From contig CAJNDS010002268.1 in the NCBI GenBank assembly GCA_905221605.1, positions 505,232 through 569,231 on the forward strand: a stretch of 64,000 bases of DNA, given 5' to 3'. Source of the DNA: Symbiodinium natans. Taxonomy: Eukaryota > Sar > Dinophyceae > Suessiales > Symbiodiniaceae. A model generated the notes under the pieces. The model worked only from the letters and a program-made list of their open reading frames with translations. It was not told the DNA's origin and searched no databases. How positions within the stretch are numbered: position 1 is the first letter of the stretch; every line of letters begins with the position of its first letter. Shown in pieces: positions 19,970 through 28,268 of the stretch. Position numbers and translations under genes: made by a program.

Positions 19970-20806
19970 TCACCCTTTAAAGAAAGTCAATGTGAAGCTC
20001 ACCTCCACGCCGTTTAAGTTAACAGTTTGATTAAAATTATCACTAAGGCGAAAGCTAAGTCTACGCAACATCTTCCCGCTTACCTCTATATAATCAACTG
20101 AACTTAACTCATTGTCGTTTATAACACCAAGATAGGGCACTGTTACATTTATTTTCTTGATAATGCTTGAATTGCCAGCCACTGTCAATTGGTTGTAGTT
20201 ACTAATTTCGTTACAGTGTAAATAAACATTCTTAACTGGTGTAAGGTCAATAAAATTTGTTGTGTAAGGGGCTACATTTGTGTAAGAATCCGTAGCAGGC
20301 GTGGTATTTCCTATCACTCTGTTTATTGAGCTTAAATTATTAACATCAACGGGGTCACTAAACGAACCAGATAAAGGGGCTACTTCACCATCAGTTAGAA
20401 CAACAAAAATAGCAGTGGCATAATTAGAAGAGAAAGTATATTTGTTGGTTGAAGTGTTATAATGTATTGAATATGTATTTGGTCTATCAACCGTGTCAAC
20501 CAGCAAGTTTAAAGCAATCTCTATTGTCTGTGCTAAATCAACTGCTGTATAGTTGCCTTCTGGAATTGTAATTTTACGATAAGTTATACCTGCTACAACA
20601 CCTGGTGGTATGACCTGATGTCTAAAATACAGATTGTTGTTTGTGCTGTTTATTGAATACCAAGAATGAGGAACGCTTACCTCATGTATTTGACACAACA
20701 TATTTTCTTCAAGTTGAACGGTTTCCGGTAGGTCAATAGTAAAATCGGACGACGTGCCACTTACTCTATAACTGCTGTCAATATATACTTTTTTGAACTT
20801 AAGCAT
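19970..20806 (-). CDS. mCP: Penton-type minor capsid protein
   Basis: 278 codons. The N-terminus (VYIDSSYRVSGTSSDFTIDL followed by VSVPHSWYSIN) fits the conserved opening of penton-like single jelly-roll proteins of Polintons and Polinton-like viruses. The rest is beta-rich. The family occupies the fivefold vertices of the icosahedral capsid. It lies 41 bp from a divergent rightward operon containing the major capsid gene, so the two capsid genes flank one regulatory gap. Confidence 0.8.
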   Translation of the reverse strand: MLKFKKVYIDSSYRVSGTSSDFTIDLPETVQLEENMLCQIHEVSVPHSWYSINSTNNNLYFRHQVIPPGVVAGITYRKITIPEGNYTAVDLAQTIEIALNLLVDTVDRPNTYSIHYNTSTNKYTFSSNYATAIFVVLTDGEVAPLSGSFSDPVDVNNLSSINRVIGNTTPATDSYTNVAPYTTNFIDLTPVKNVYLHCNEISNYNQLTVAGNSSIIKKINVTVPYLGVINDNELSSVDYIEVSGKMLRRLSFRLSDNFNQTVNLNGVEVSFTLTFFKG

Positions 20807-20847
20807 TATTACTTAACAGAGAAAATTAATTTATAAGTTATTTTATA

Positions 20848-21489
20848 ATGCATAAAGATAAAAGAAGAAATGAAGGTGTTTTGTATGAAGCACCAAATAC
20901 AAGAAACAAGATACATAATGAAGTTAAAGAAGAATTAGCTGGAACTGAAACCTTCCTAACTGACACGCAAGGTTTAAGATTAGCTTATGAAAGCCCTAAC
21001 AGGATGTATAGAAACGGAAGCCAACTATACATTGCTGGAACAAAAGACCCGATTGACTTTTATGATGATTTAAAATTACCGCTTTATCAGACAAGAAACA
21101 CGAAGAGATACAAAGACGTTAATAAGTTCATTGAAGACGACGCTATTGAAATTGACGGCAAAAAACATTACGGAATTACTGATATAATAAGCCATAGTTT
21201 AGGTTCGGCGGTAGGACAACAAATAAATAATGATTACGGAAATATATTTCGTTCAAGGTCTTACGGTTCGCCTTTTGTTTCAGGACAACGACCGGAAGAC
21301 ACGGGGACAAATTTGAGAATAAGAAAAGCCGGAGACCCAGTCAGCGCTTTTGATAGAGGTAGTATAACATTAAATAAAGGAACGCTAGACCCGCTACAAA
21401 ATCATTCATATCAAGACATAGGTAACGTCCATAATAAATCAGGAAACCTACCTATAACAGAAGAAGAGTTTTTACAACAGTTTGATTAA
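20848..21489 (+). CDS. Class 3 lipase-like protein
   Basis: 213 codons. A lipase nucleophile-elbow pattern SHSLGSAVG places the likely catalytic Ser at about 117. The elbow is followed by a SYGSPF strand and by KAGDPVSAFD with Asp at about 163, then by NHSY with His at about 186. This order and spacing match the Ser-Asp-His triad of class 3 (alpha/beta hydrolase) lipases. An upstream GTKDPIDFYDD segment resembles the region after the oxyanion strand in that family. No signal peptide is seen. Expression with the capsid genes suggests a virion or membrane-crossing role, which is inference. Confidence 0.65.
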   Translation: MHKDKRRNEGVLYEAPNTRNKIHNEVKEELAGTETFLTDTQGLRLAYESPNRMYRNGSQLYIAGTKDPIDFYDDLKLPLYQTRNTKRYKDVNKFIEDDAIEIDGKKHYGITDIISHSLGSAVGQQINNDYGNIFRSRSYGSPFVSGQRPEDTGTNLRIRKAGDPVSAFDRGSITLNKGTLDPLQNHSYQDIGNVHNKSGNLPITEEEFLQQFD

Positions 21490-21510
21490 AAAATCTAAAT
21501 AATATAAATA

Positions 21511-21738
21511 ATGTTCTCTTACAAAGCGCAGACTTACGAGAAGATGGAAAAGACGAAGCCAGAGAAGAAGTTTAAACAGAACAGCTACGAGGAAATAAGA
21601 AAGTTAGTTGAAGAAAATGATGTGGAAAGGCAACAAATAAATAGTATAGTTAAGAACACGAACACGAAGTTTCGTGTTGCATACGCGAACAAGAAGAATA
21701 CAAATGAAAATACATATAGTTTTAAATTATTTGATTAA
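21511..21738 (+). CDS. Small basic protein, unknown function
   Basis: 75 codons, Lys- and Glu-rich, ending KLFD; the neighbouring gene products end in QFD and VFD. It lies between the lipase-like and major capsid genes in the rightward block, with a perfect AT hairpin starting at its stop codon. Confidence 0.6.
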   Translation: MFSYKAQTYEKMEKTKPEKKFKQNSYEEIRKLVEENDVERQQINSIVKNTNTKFRVAYANKKNTNENTYSFKLFD

Positions 21739-21762
21739 ATATAATTTAAAAATTATATTTAA
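21735..21762. terminator. AT-rich perfect hairpin (13-bp stem)
   Basis: TTAAATATAATTT pairs with AAATTATATTTAA around a 2-base loop. It starts at the stop codon of the 75-aa gene and precedes the major capsid gene, whose ATG is in a TATATATAATGG context. Confidence 0.6.
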
Positions 21763-21790
21763 TTAAATTTTCTATTGTTGATTATATATA

Positions 21791-23233
21791 ATGGAAACTT
21801 TTAGTCCGGAAGATATCCTCATTGATAATTTAAGCTTCAAACTGAATAAAGGTAGTTCCTACATTCAAGATAGAAGAAGCGTGTCATTTTGGCCTACTGG
21901 TTCAAATATCTATAAGTCAAACAGTGGTAATCGTGTATTGAAATTTTCGTTAAACGGTGAAGACAATACTTGGTTAGACCCTCAATCAGTTCGTATTTTC
22001 TTTACATTACAAAATTTAGACCAAGGCGATTACGATAATAAACTTCGTCCATTATCGCCCGCTTATTCTTTTTTCAGACGAATGAGAATTATTGCTGGTA
22101 ATCAGGTTGTTGAAGACTTTGATAATTATAACCGAGTTCATCATATGTTCTCTAAAATGATGTCAGCAGGAGCACGAAAGGACGAAGCGAACGAAAGTTT
22201 TGGATACAGATATGATGACGAAGTAAGAACATTATATGCTGACGGAGTAACGCCCGAATTAAAATACGAAGTTAATGGTTATAATTGTCAAGGGTTTAAG
22301 AATAAAATGGTTGTTGGATTTAAACCTCTTTGTGGTCTCTTCTCACAATTCAAGTATTTACCGTTAAAGTATATGGGAAACTTAACCATTGAATTAGAAT
22401 TAGTAACGAATGCTACCGATTGTATCATTGATTATAGAGATGATACAGCAGACACTGCCGTAGGCAATCGTTTCGTAAATAATGTTAATCCCGCTGACGC
22501 AGGACAAGCGAACGCAAGATACAGAAATACCAGTATTGAATGGGAAATTAATAACACGCGTATTGTTTGTGATGTCTGCACCCTTGATAATAATTTGAAT
22601 AATGAATATGTCAAGCATCTTTTAGAAGGAAAAGGACTACCGATTACCTATACTACTTATATTACTCAATCACAAGCAGCATCAGGAAAAGATAATTTTA
22701 GTGTTCAAGTCATTCGTTCCGTATCTAAATTAGTAGCAACATTCGTTACATTTTACAAGAGTGGTGACCCAAGCACAGGCTTTGAATATTGTGACAAAGA
22801 GTTCTGTCGTTTCTATCATCCACAACAGGCATCATTACCAATGAATGAAGGAATATATGACCCCGATTTAGACTTAGAATTTCAAATTCAATTAGGTTCT
22901 AAACTTTATCCTGAATACCCTTGTGCTTCAATTACAGAGTGCTTCTATCATTTACGAAAGGCATTAAACTTACCAATGTTTCATCAACATTCTTTATCAA
23001 TTGACTTTAAACAATATCGCGATAGACAATTTGTATTTGCTTTTAGCTTTGAAAAGGTGCCGGATAGTTCATACACAGGAATTAATACACGCGCCGGACA
23101 ACAAATGTTATTAAAAGTTAAACCCGCCAACGCTTCAATAACTAATACGAATATGCCAGAGAATGTTTATATAACATTACTATCAGAACAAATATTAGAA
23201 ATAAAGGATTTAGGATTGAAAGTTTTTGATTAA
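21791..23233 (+). CDS. MCP: Major capsid protein (double jelly-roll type)
   Basis: 480 codons. Size, position between minor capsid and fibre genes, and segments such as IIAGNQVVEDFDNY and the preceding SFFRRMR fit the double jelly-roll major capsid protein of Polintons and Polinton-like viruses, which forms the trimeric capsomers. The protein is beta-rich with no catalytic motif. The frame is intact. The 3' end is odd: a second, synonymously different copy of the last codons (LGLKVFD-stop) lies at about 23262-23288. Confidence 0.85.
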   Translation: METFSPEDILIDNLSFKLNKGSSYIQDRRSVSFWPTGSNIYKSNSGNRVLKFSLNGEDNTWLDPQSVRIFFTLQNLDQGDYDNKLRPLSPAYSFFRRMRIIAGNQVVEDFDNYNRVHHMFSKMMSAGARKDEANESFGYRYDDEVRTLYADGVTPELKYEVNGYNCQGFKNKMVVGFKPLCGLFSQFKYLPLKYMGNLTIELELVTNATDCIIDYRDDTADTAVGNRFVNNVNPADAGQANARYRNTSIEWEINNTRIVCDVCTLDNNLNNEYVKHLLEGKGLPITYTTYITQSQAASGKDNFSVQVIRSVSKLVATFVTFYKSGDPSTGFEYCDKEFCRFYHPQQASLPMNEGIYDPDLDLEFQIQLGSKLYPEYPCASITECFYHLRKALNLPMFHQHSLSIDFKQYRDRQFVFAFSFEKVPDSSYTGINTRAGQQMLLKVKPANASITNTNMPENVYITLLSEQILEIKDLGLKVFD

Positions 23234-23288
23234 AAACTCTAAATCCTAAATGGCTAAAGCCGTCCTCGGCTTGAAGGTTTTTGATTAA
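23216..23288 (+). repeat. Duplicated 3' end of the major capsid gene
   Basis: GGATTGAAAGTTTTTGATTA (23217 on) and GGCTTGAAGGTTTTTGATTA (about 23267 on) both encode GLKVFD plus stop with different codons. A GC-rich hairpin AAGCCG-TCCT-CGGCTT lies between and overlaps the second copy. Confidence 0.7.
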
Positions 23289-23299
23289 ACTTAACATTG

Positions 23300-23326
23300 T
23301 TAAATTAATTATCTAAATTAATTTAA
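23300..23326. terminator. AT-rich perfect hairpin (10-bp stem)
   Basis: TTAAATTAAT pairs with ATTAATTTAA around a 7-base loop, directly upstream of the fibre ATG at 23329. Confidence 0.5.
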
Positions 23327-23328
23327 TA

Positions 23329-24414
23329 ATGGTTCTTACTTTAAACAACACAAATACACTTACAGCAGATAATGTTATTGTTGGTGGAACGGACATTTCA
23401 CAGTTGTTTGCCTCTAAATCTGAATTGACCAGCATCAACACAGCAAACACAACGGACATAGCAACAAACACCGCAGACATAGCAGTTTTAAACACGAAAC
23501 AGCTTCAAAACTTTCAGAACATCAGTTCTTTAACTCACTTATTAGATACTGAATATCAAACCAACGCCACCTTAACGAGCACATTTTACAATAAAACAGA
23601 ATTAGACACGACCTTTACTAATTATTACACACAAACTCAAATAGACACTAATTTATCAACTAATTTTCAGAATAACACGCAACTAGCAACAAATTATTAT
23701 AATAAAACAGAAGTAGATGGTTTAGTAGGTGCGGGTGGAGGCTACACCGATACAGAAATTGATAATTTGCTTGCTTTAAGAGTTCCGTTAAGTGATTTTA
23801 CAAATAGATTTAGCGCAAATCCTATTATTGATTGTAGCGCCCCGACCGTTATTCATAGCGGTTTAACGTTAAATAATTCAACAGTAAATATAAGTCCAGT
23901 AGCGGGACTAACATTTAGCAATCAAACAGGCGGAGGTGACAAAGTTTTAGCAGAGTTTAAAAATGCAACGAGTTATATAACTTTACAAGGCGATAAGATA
24001 TTTTGTAATAATACGTCAGATGATGCTATTAAACAATTAGATTTAACAAATAATAATGCAGGTTATAAAATGTCAGGAAAGATAGAAACTCCAACAGGTG
24101 GATTAGTTGTAGAAAATACAGCGGATGCTAATTTATCATTTACAGTTAGAAATACTGATAATTATATTACTTTTAATAATGATAATATTGATTGTTATAG
24201 TTCTGTCGGTGATACAGGAAGAATTTTAAATTTAAATAGTAACGCTAATCAATATGTTAAATCTCATTCTTTGTTAGTAGATACAGGAGCAAATACATTA
24301 ACAGGCGGTTATACATTAGATGTTGTTGATAATGCTATTGTTAGACAAAATTTAAGAGTGGATGGTAATTTAGACTTATCAAATGATTTAAATTTTTATG
24401 GTGAAAAATTATAA
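23329..24414 (+). CDS. Fibre protein, N-terminal part
   Basis: 361 codons, rich in Asn and Thr. About residues 30-140 contain repeats of the kind YNKTEL/YNKTEV with TQTQIDTNL, a pattern seen in trimeric phage-type tail fibres, followed by beta-rich shaft-like sequence. It ends with DLSNDLNFYGEKL at an A-run and overlaps the next ORF by 17 bp in another frame. The next ORF continues the same style and carries the S74 chaperone, so the two probably form one protein by frameshift. Confidence 0.75.
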   Translation: MVLTLNNTNTLTADNVIVGGTDISQLFASKSELTSINTANTTDIATNTADIAVLNTKQLQNFQNISSLTHLLDTEYQTNATLTSTFYNKTELDTTFTNYYTQTQIDTNLSTNFQNNTQLATNYYNKTEVDGLVGAGGGYTDTEIDNLLALRVPLSDFTNRFSANPIIDCSAPTVIHSGLTLNNSTVNISPVAGLTFSNQTGGGDKVLAEFKNATSYITLQGDKIFCNNTSDDAIKQLDLTNNNAGYKMSGKIETPTGGLVVENTADANLSFTVRNTDNYITFNNDNIDCYSSVGDTGRILNLNSNANQYVKSHSLLVDTGANTLTGGYTLDVVDNAIVRQNLRVDGNLDLSNDLNFYGEKL

Positions 24415-25675
24415 TATTTCTAATAATTCAGGACTTACATTTTATAAAGATACAACAGATGCATCTAACGTAATGTGTGTGAAAAACGCACAAGGGTATT
24501 TAAAATTTATTTCGTTTGGCATCAATGCTTATAACACAAGCAACGATAGTTCTTCATTGCTTTTATTGAATACAGCAAACGGTAATGGTGTTTATTGTTT
24601 AAGTTTAGGCATAGGAGTTATTCAAGGTTCAAATAAACTAAATGTATCGGGTGGCAATGCTAATTTTGGTGGAACTGCATCATTTCAAAGCACATCAACG
24701 TTTAACGGAGATATTTATGTCAATAATTCAGGTAGAATATTTCAAAGAGCAGACGCTAATAATTCATTGAATGTAATATCAACAGAAGAAATTAATTTTT
24801 CATTACAATCAAATAGAACAACCGATCCTACGACTGCTAGTATTGCTTTACAATTGAATGACACTAACGGAATTACAATTAATAGGGCAGTTACAAATAA
24901 CTTAACATTTAACAGTATAGGTAATATTGTTGGCGAGGCAGATGTTATTAGTTGGGGACGTTTTATGTTCCAGAATAGTAGTGAATTTAAAGAAGTATTG
25001 GACACTCAATATAAGTTATATATTAGAAATGCAGATCAAGCGGGAGAAATGAATTTAATAATGGGATTGGAAAATAGCACACCAGAAATTCAATTAAAAG
25101 ATGGTAAAGTTAAAATAAATAACAATTTAGAAATAACACAAGAGACAATAAGCACAGTAGATCAGATACAGTTTTTAAATACTGATGCTGGCGGTGAATA
25201 TGCATTCTATTTTGGTAGTGTTTCAGTATCGAATGATGTATTTTCAATTTCACCAAGTGGCATTCTCGTTAATGGAGATATTGAATATACTGGGTCTTTA
25301 ATTCCAAGTTCTGATAAACGATTGAAAAAAGATATTAAGGAACTTAACCAAAAAAAGGCAGTGGAATTAGTTAAATACATTGTTCCAAAAACATATCGTT
25401 TTATTGATGACAGACAACAAGGAAAATCATGTTGTGGTTTTATTGCTAATGACTTTTTAAATAAAAAAGTTCCGGATGAATGGCAAAATATAGTTAAAGA
25501 GGGCAAAGACGGATATTTAAAGTTTGATTATACAATGACAACACCAGTTTTATGGAGTGCTTTACAGGCAACAATAAATGAAGTAGAGGAATTAAAAGAT
25601 TTAGTAAAAACAATGAAAAAGGAAATGGCAACAATGAAAGGTGAAATAACAAAGTTGAAAAATAAATCTCAATAA
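24398..25675 (+). CDS. Fibre protein, C-terminal part with peptidase S74 intramolecular chaperone
   Basis: 425 codons. The first ~300 residues are beta-rich, Asn/Thr/Ser-rich shaft or head sequence. The C-terminus has an S74 chaperone domain starting at SSDKRLKKDI (about 304) with the conserved S-D-x-R-x-K pattern and ending in a heptad coiled coil. S74 domains trimerise fibres and spikes and then cut themselves off. The nominal ATG lies within the end of the previous ORF. A one-base slip in the A-run near 24402 would give a single fibre of about 785 residues. It is likely the host-contact spike. Confidence 0.8.
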   Translation: MVKNYNISNNSGLTFYKDTTDASNVMCVKNAQGYLKFISFGINAYNTSNDSSSLLLLNTANGNGVYCLSLGIGVIQGSNKLNVSGGNANFGGTASFQSTSTFNGDIYVNNSGRIFQRADANNSLNVISTEEINFSLQSNRTTDPTTASIALQLNDTNGITINRAVTNNLTFNSIGNIVGEADVISWGRFMFQNSSEFKEVLDTQYKLYIRNADQAGEMNLIMGLENSTPEIQLKDGKVKINNNLEITQETISTVDQIQFLNTDAGGEYAFYFGSVSVSNDVFSISPSGILVNGDIEYTGSLIPSSDKRLKKDIKELNQKKAVELVKYIVPKTYRFIDDRQQGKSCCGFIANDFLNKKVPDEWQNIVKEGKDGYLKFDYTMTTPVLWSALQATINEVEELKDLVKTMKKEMATMKGEITKLKNKSQ

Positions 25676-25686
25676 ATATATATATA

Positions 25687-25896
25687 ATGCCTAATCTTGA
25701 CGAGACAATAGAAAAGAAACTAGACGAGCAACTACAAAAGATAAAGGGTGACTTAATAATATTTAATACAATTCAAGATTTGACAGAGAAGATACAAAAG
25801 TTAGAGGAAGAGATAGAAAAGTTGAAGAACAAAACCAAATGTGGCAACAGTGGCAAGTGTCTTCCTTTTAACTGTTGCTCGTTTAGTCTTTTTTGA
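25687..25896 (+). CDS. Small coiled-coil protein with Cys-rich tail
   Basis: 69 codons: a heptad coiled coil (about 1-50) followed by a Cys-rich hydrophobic end (CGNSGKCLPFNCC). It follows the fibre by 11 bp in a TATATATAATG context. It may assist or anchor the fibre; no homologue is recognised. Confidence 0.6.
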   Translation: MPNLDETIEKKLDEQLQKIKGDLIIFNTIQDLTEKIQKLEEEIEKLKNKTKCGNSGKCLPFNCCSFSLF

Positions 25897-25898
25897 TA

Positions 25899-25926
25899 AA
25901 TAATATTATGATTATATAATATTATT
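25899..25926. terminator. AT-rich perfect hairpin (11-bp stem) between convergent genes
   Basis: AATAATATTAT pairs with ATAATATTATT around a 6-base loop. It sits between the stop of the rightward 69-aa gene and the stop of the leftward GIY-YIG remnant, so it could serve both. Confidence 0.65.
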
Positions 25927-26514
25927 AATCAACTGGTTCTAATGTTTTGAGATATTCTTGATGTTTGTTACTTCTTTCGTGTTGCTTTAAACAGTCTTTA
26001 CGACAAGTAGTTCCACATTCGCACGTTATCATAATTCATGCTCTTCTGTTGTTAATATAATCTTTTTTTAAGTCATAATAATCTCTGGCTTTTTCTTTTA
26101 TCTTTTCCTTATGTTTTTCATATTTGCTTTGTCTATCTCTCTATATTTCTCTGGGTTATTTAATCTGTCTTGTTTTGTCCGCTCATTTTTCTGCGGTTGC
26201 CTTTCCTTTGGTGTTCTACCTGCTATGTATTTATTTAGTGTTGCTAATTCTCTTATATAATGCCCTTCTCTTGCTCTCAGTTCTTCTTTATTTGAGCAAG
26301 GGTAATTTTCTAACAACTCAATATAGAAATTGCTTTTATCCAACTCCCTCATTTTAATATATAATGGAAAATTCTGTTTCGTCTTCTTGTTAATACTGGA
26401 TTTATGCCAAGACAGCCTTTTACATAGTGGCTGACAACTACTACCAATATAAACATCATCTGTTATGTGATTTCTTATACAGTATATTTTACCATTTGAA
26501 TAGTCCATTTTCAA
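25925..26514 (-). pseudogene. Decayed second GIY-YIG endonuclease
   Basis: The frame from 26514 to 26098 (138 codons) holds an intact GIY-YIG core: KIYCIRNH, VYIGSS, Arg in LCKRLSWHK and Glu in KEELRAREGHY. It is followed by an NPEKYREIDK linker. A frameshift near 26100 and an in-frame TGA near 26036 separate it from the C-terminal finger (CECGTTCRKDC followed by HERSNKH), which remains readable to the stop at 25925. The layout matches the intact 230-aa nuclease at 19239-19931, so this is a broken paralogue. Confidence 0.8.
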
Positions 26515-26541
26515 CTATATTAATCTATTATCAGCTATTCT

Positions 26542-27351
26542 TTATATATCATTTTCATCAGAAACCATTATTCTATGTGTAAAGTTCTTCATAAATACCT
26601 CATCAATGTCGCTTTTTGTTAGATTACAATACAGAAAACTATATGGTTCGCTTGTCGCCTCATTATATATTTCCAAAAGTAGTCTCTTTGCCTCTGCTAC
26701 ATTTTTAGCGTCTGCCAACATTTTTTTATTTATTAGCATCGCGGCGAGCTCCTCGGTCATTATCTCTATCTCTTTATAGTTTCTCATCTTGAAGAAAAAT
26801 AACTGTCTTGAATTAACACGAATAATTCTTGATAACGCCCGATATGCCTGAACGCTGGTAATCACCGTCAGGGCATTATGTCTACCTCTCACATAAAGTT
26901 GATTTAACAAACTTGAGTGTCTGCTAAATTTTTCATTATCCGCCATATCATCAATAACAAGCAAACACGAATGTAAAGTTGTATGGTCGTTTTTCTTCTG
27001 GTATTCTATAACCTTATGGTGTCTTTCTATAATTTTTTGTAAATCCGATGCGATATATTCTTCAAAAAAGCACTGCTCTTTTTCAGTATCTACTTTCATT
27101 TCGTCTTGAATATATTTCTTTACAGGTGTCCATATACTATCCACATTTATAGACGGGCTGAAAACATATATACGAGCAAAGCAATTTTTATAAATATCCA
27201 AGATTAACGATTGTAATAAAATAGTTTTTCCAGAGCCCGACGGCGCTGATATAATCATAGATGCAGGCAACTTTGGAGCTACTTCATATTTAGATTGTTT
27301 AAAATCGTATTCTTTTACGTTTATCGGTTTGACTATTGGAATATTACTCAT
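26542..27351 (-). CDS. ATPase: A32-type DNA-packaging ATPase (FtsK/HerA superfamily)
   Basis: 269 codons. Walker A SAPSGSGKT (about 35-43), Walker B LLVIDDM (about 130-136) and a downstream RGRHNALTVITSVQ segment (about 155-168) containing the polar residue of the sensor-like strand fit the genome-packaging ATPases of Polintons, virophages and nucleocytoviruses. It pumps DNA into preformed capsids. The length is typical. It reads leftward between the GIY-YIG remnant and a palindrome-containing intergenic gap. Confidence 0.92.
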   Translation of the reverse strand: MSNIPIVKPINVKEYDFKQSKYEVAPKLPASMIISAPSGSGKTILLQSLILDIYKNCFARIYVFSPSINVDSIWTPVKKYIQDEMKVDTEKEQCFFEEYIASDLQKIIERHHKVIEYQKKNDHTTLHSCLLVIDDMADNEKFSRHSSLLNQLYVRGRHNALTVITSVQAYRALSRIIRVNSRQLFFFKMRNYKEIEIMTEELAAMLINKKMLADAKNVAEAKRLLLEIYNEATSEPYSFLYCNLTKSDIDEVFMKNFTHRIMVSDENDI

Positions 27352-27451
27352 TAATAATATTTAGAAATTATTTTCTATTAAATGATGGTGGTTTTATTAC
27401 CATCCGTGCGAGCCCCCTGTCAATATTCTATAATGTTATAAATACTTACTA

Positions 27452-27490
27452 GCGAACGCGAGGGACGAGCCTTCGCATTGCGATGCGAAC
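27452..27490. repeat. Short GC-rich palindromic element, intergenic copy
   Basis: TTCGCAT-TGCG-ATGCGAA forms a 7-bp-stem hairpin. GCGAAC is repeated directly at both ends (27452-27457 and 27485-27490). Size and layout match the elements at 17634 and 30902. Confidence 0.55.
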
Positions 27491-27562
27491 AGAGTAAGAC
27501 ATTATAACAACTAATTCAGAATTCGTTTGTTGAAACAGGAACATCATTAAATCTAGGTATTG

Positions 27563-27586
27563 TTAATAATTATTTGTAATTATTAA
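27563..27586. terminator. AT-rich perfect hairpin (10-bp stem)
   Basis: TTAATAATTA pairs with TAATTATTAA around TTTG. It lies just upstream of the ATG at 27594, so it is called a terminator only by likeness to the others. Confidence 0.4.
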
Positions 27587-27593
27587 TAATATA

Positions 27594-27980
27594 ATGAGCG
27601 ATGACGGTAAGTCTGATAAGAACGGATTTCGCATTGATACAAAAGGCATCTCTTGCATTCCGTGCAGATGTAAAAGGCAGTTTTATCATAAAGAAACGAA
27701 AACAACCACAGAAAACAATGTAACTACAACTAACACCATTGAAGACAGGAGAAATATTAAGTTCGGTTCTACTGGAAGACATACTTCACCTGATGAAATT
27801 TTCAAGCCGGAGAGTGTTTTACAAAGCGGAAGCGTTGAGATATGCGATAATGGATGGGGGTCAAAAGGTGTTACGCCGGAAGAACTGGAAGAAAGAGTTG
27901 ATAAGCTGGAAACATCTGTTGAAGAAATAAAGAAGGACGTTGAAGAAGTAAAGTTGCAAAAAGTGATAATAAGTTTGTAA
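27594..27980 (+). CDS. Small protein with C-terminal coiled coil
   Basis: 128 codons. A Cys-containing segment (CIPCRCKRQFYH, about 21-32) is followed by a Thr/Asn-rich linker and a C-terminal coiled coil (ELEERVDKLETSVEEIKKDV). No known family. It starts a short rightward pair with the 80-aa gene, 16 bp upstream of it. Confidence 0.65.
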   Translation: MSDDGKSDKNGFRIDTKGISCIPCRCKRQFYHKETKTTTENNVTTTNTIEDRRNIKFGSTGRHTSPDEIFKPESVLQSGSVEICDNGWGSKGVTPEELEERVDKLETSVEEIKKDVEEVKLQKVIISL

Positions 27981-27996
27981 AATAATATAATATAAA

Positions 27997-28239
27997 ATGA
28001 AGAAAGAAGATTTTAATATTGATTTTAATGAAAAGCCTAGAATAACAGGAGACGAAGGTAAAATAAATAAGCAATGTGGAAAGTGTGGTGGATTTAAGGA
28101 CTTGTCAGAGTTTAGGCATAAGACGAAAAACATTAGAATGAATAAAACGTGTAGAATGTGTTTAGAGATGTCGTGTAAATATCATATGAAACATTTACTT
28201 CTGGCTCAGGATAGGATTATAGCAGAAGACAATAATTAA
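27997..28239 (+). CDS. Small zinc-ribbon-like protein
   Basis: 80 codons with two CxxC pairs, CGKC and CRMC (about residues 27-30 and 52-55), spaced as in small zinc ribbons or HNH-like fingers, and the segment FKDLSEFRHKTK between them. It might be a transcription or DNA-repair accessory factor, but no specific family is recognised. Confidence 0.65.
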   Translation: MKKEDFNIDFNEKPRITGDEGKINKQCGKCGGFKDLSEFRHKTKNIRMNKTCRMCLEMSCKYHMKHLLLAQDRIIAEDNN

Positions 28240-28263
28240 TATTATTTAAAGAAATAATATTAA
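28236..28263. terminator. AT-rich perfect hairpin (12-bp stem) between convergent genes
   Basis: TTAATATTATTT pairs with AAATAATATTAA around AAAG. It lies between the convergent stops of the 80-aa and 138-aa genes. Confidence 0.65.
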
Positions 28264-28268
28264 CTATT

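Larger units (their letters stand above)
27352..27593. other. Intergenic gap with palindromes, divergent gene starts
   Basis: 242 bp between the divergent ATPase and 128-aa genes. It contains a GC-rich palindromic element (27452-27490), imperfect inverted copies of a TATAATGT / ACATTATA sequence around it, and an AT hairpin at 27563-27586. It may hold promoters for both genes or an origin, but nothing proves this. Confidence 0.4.
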
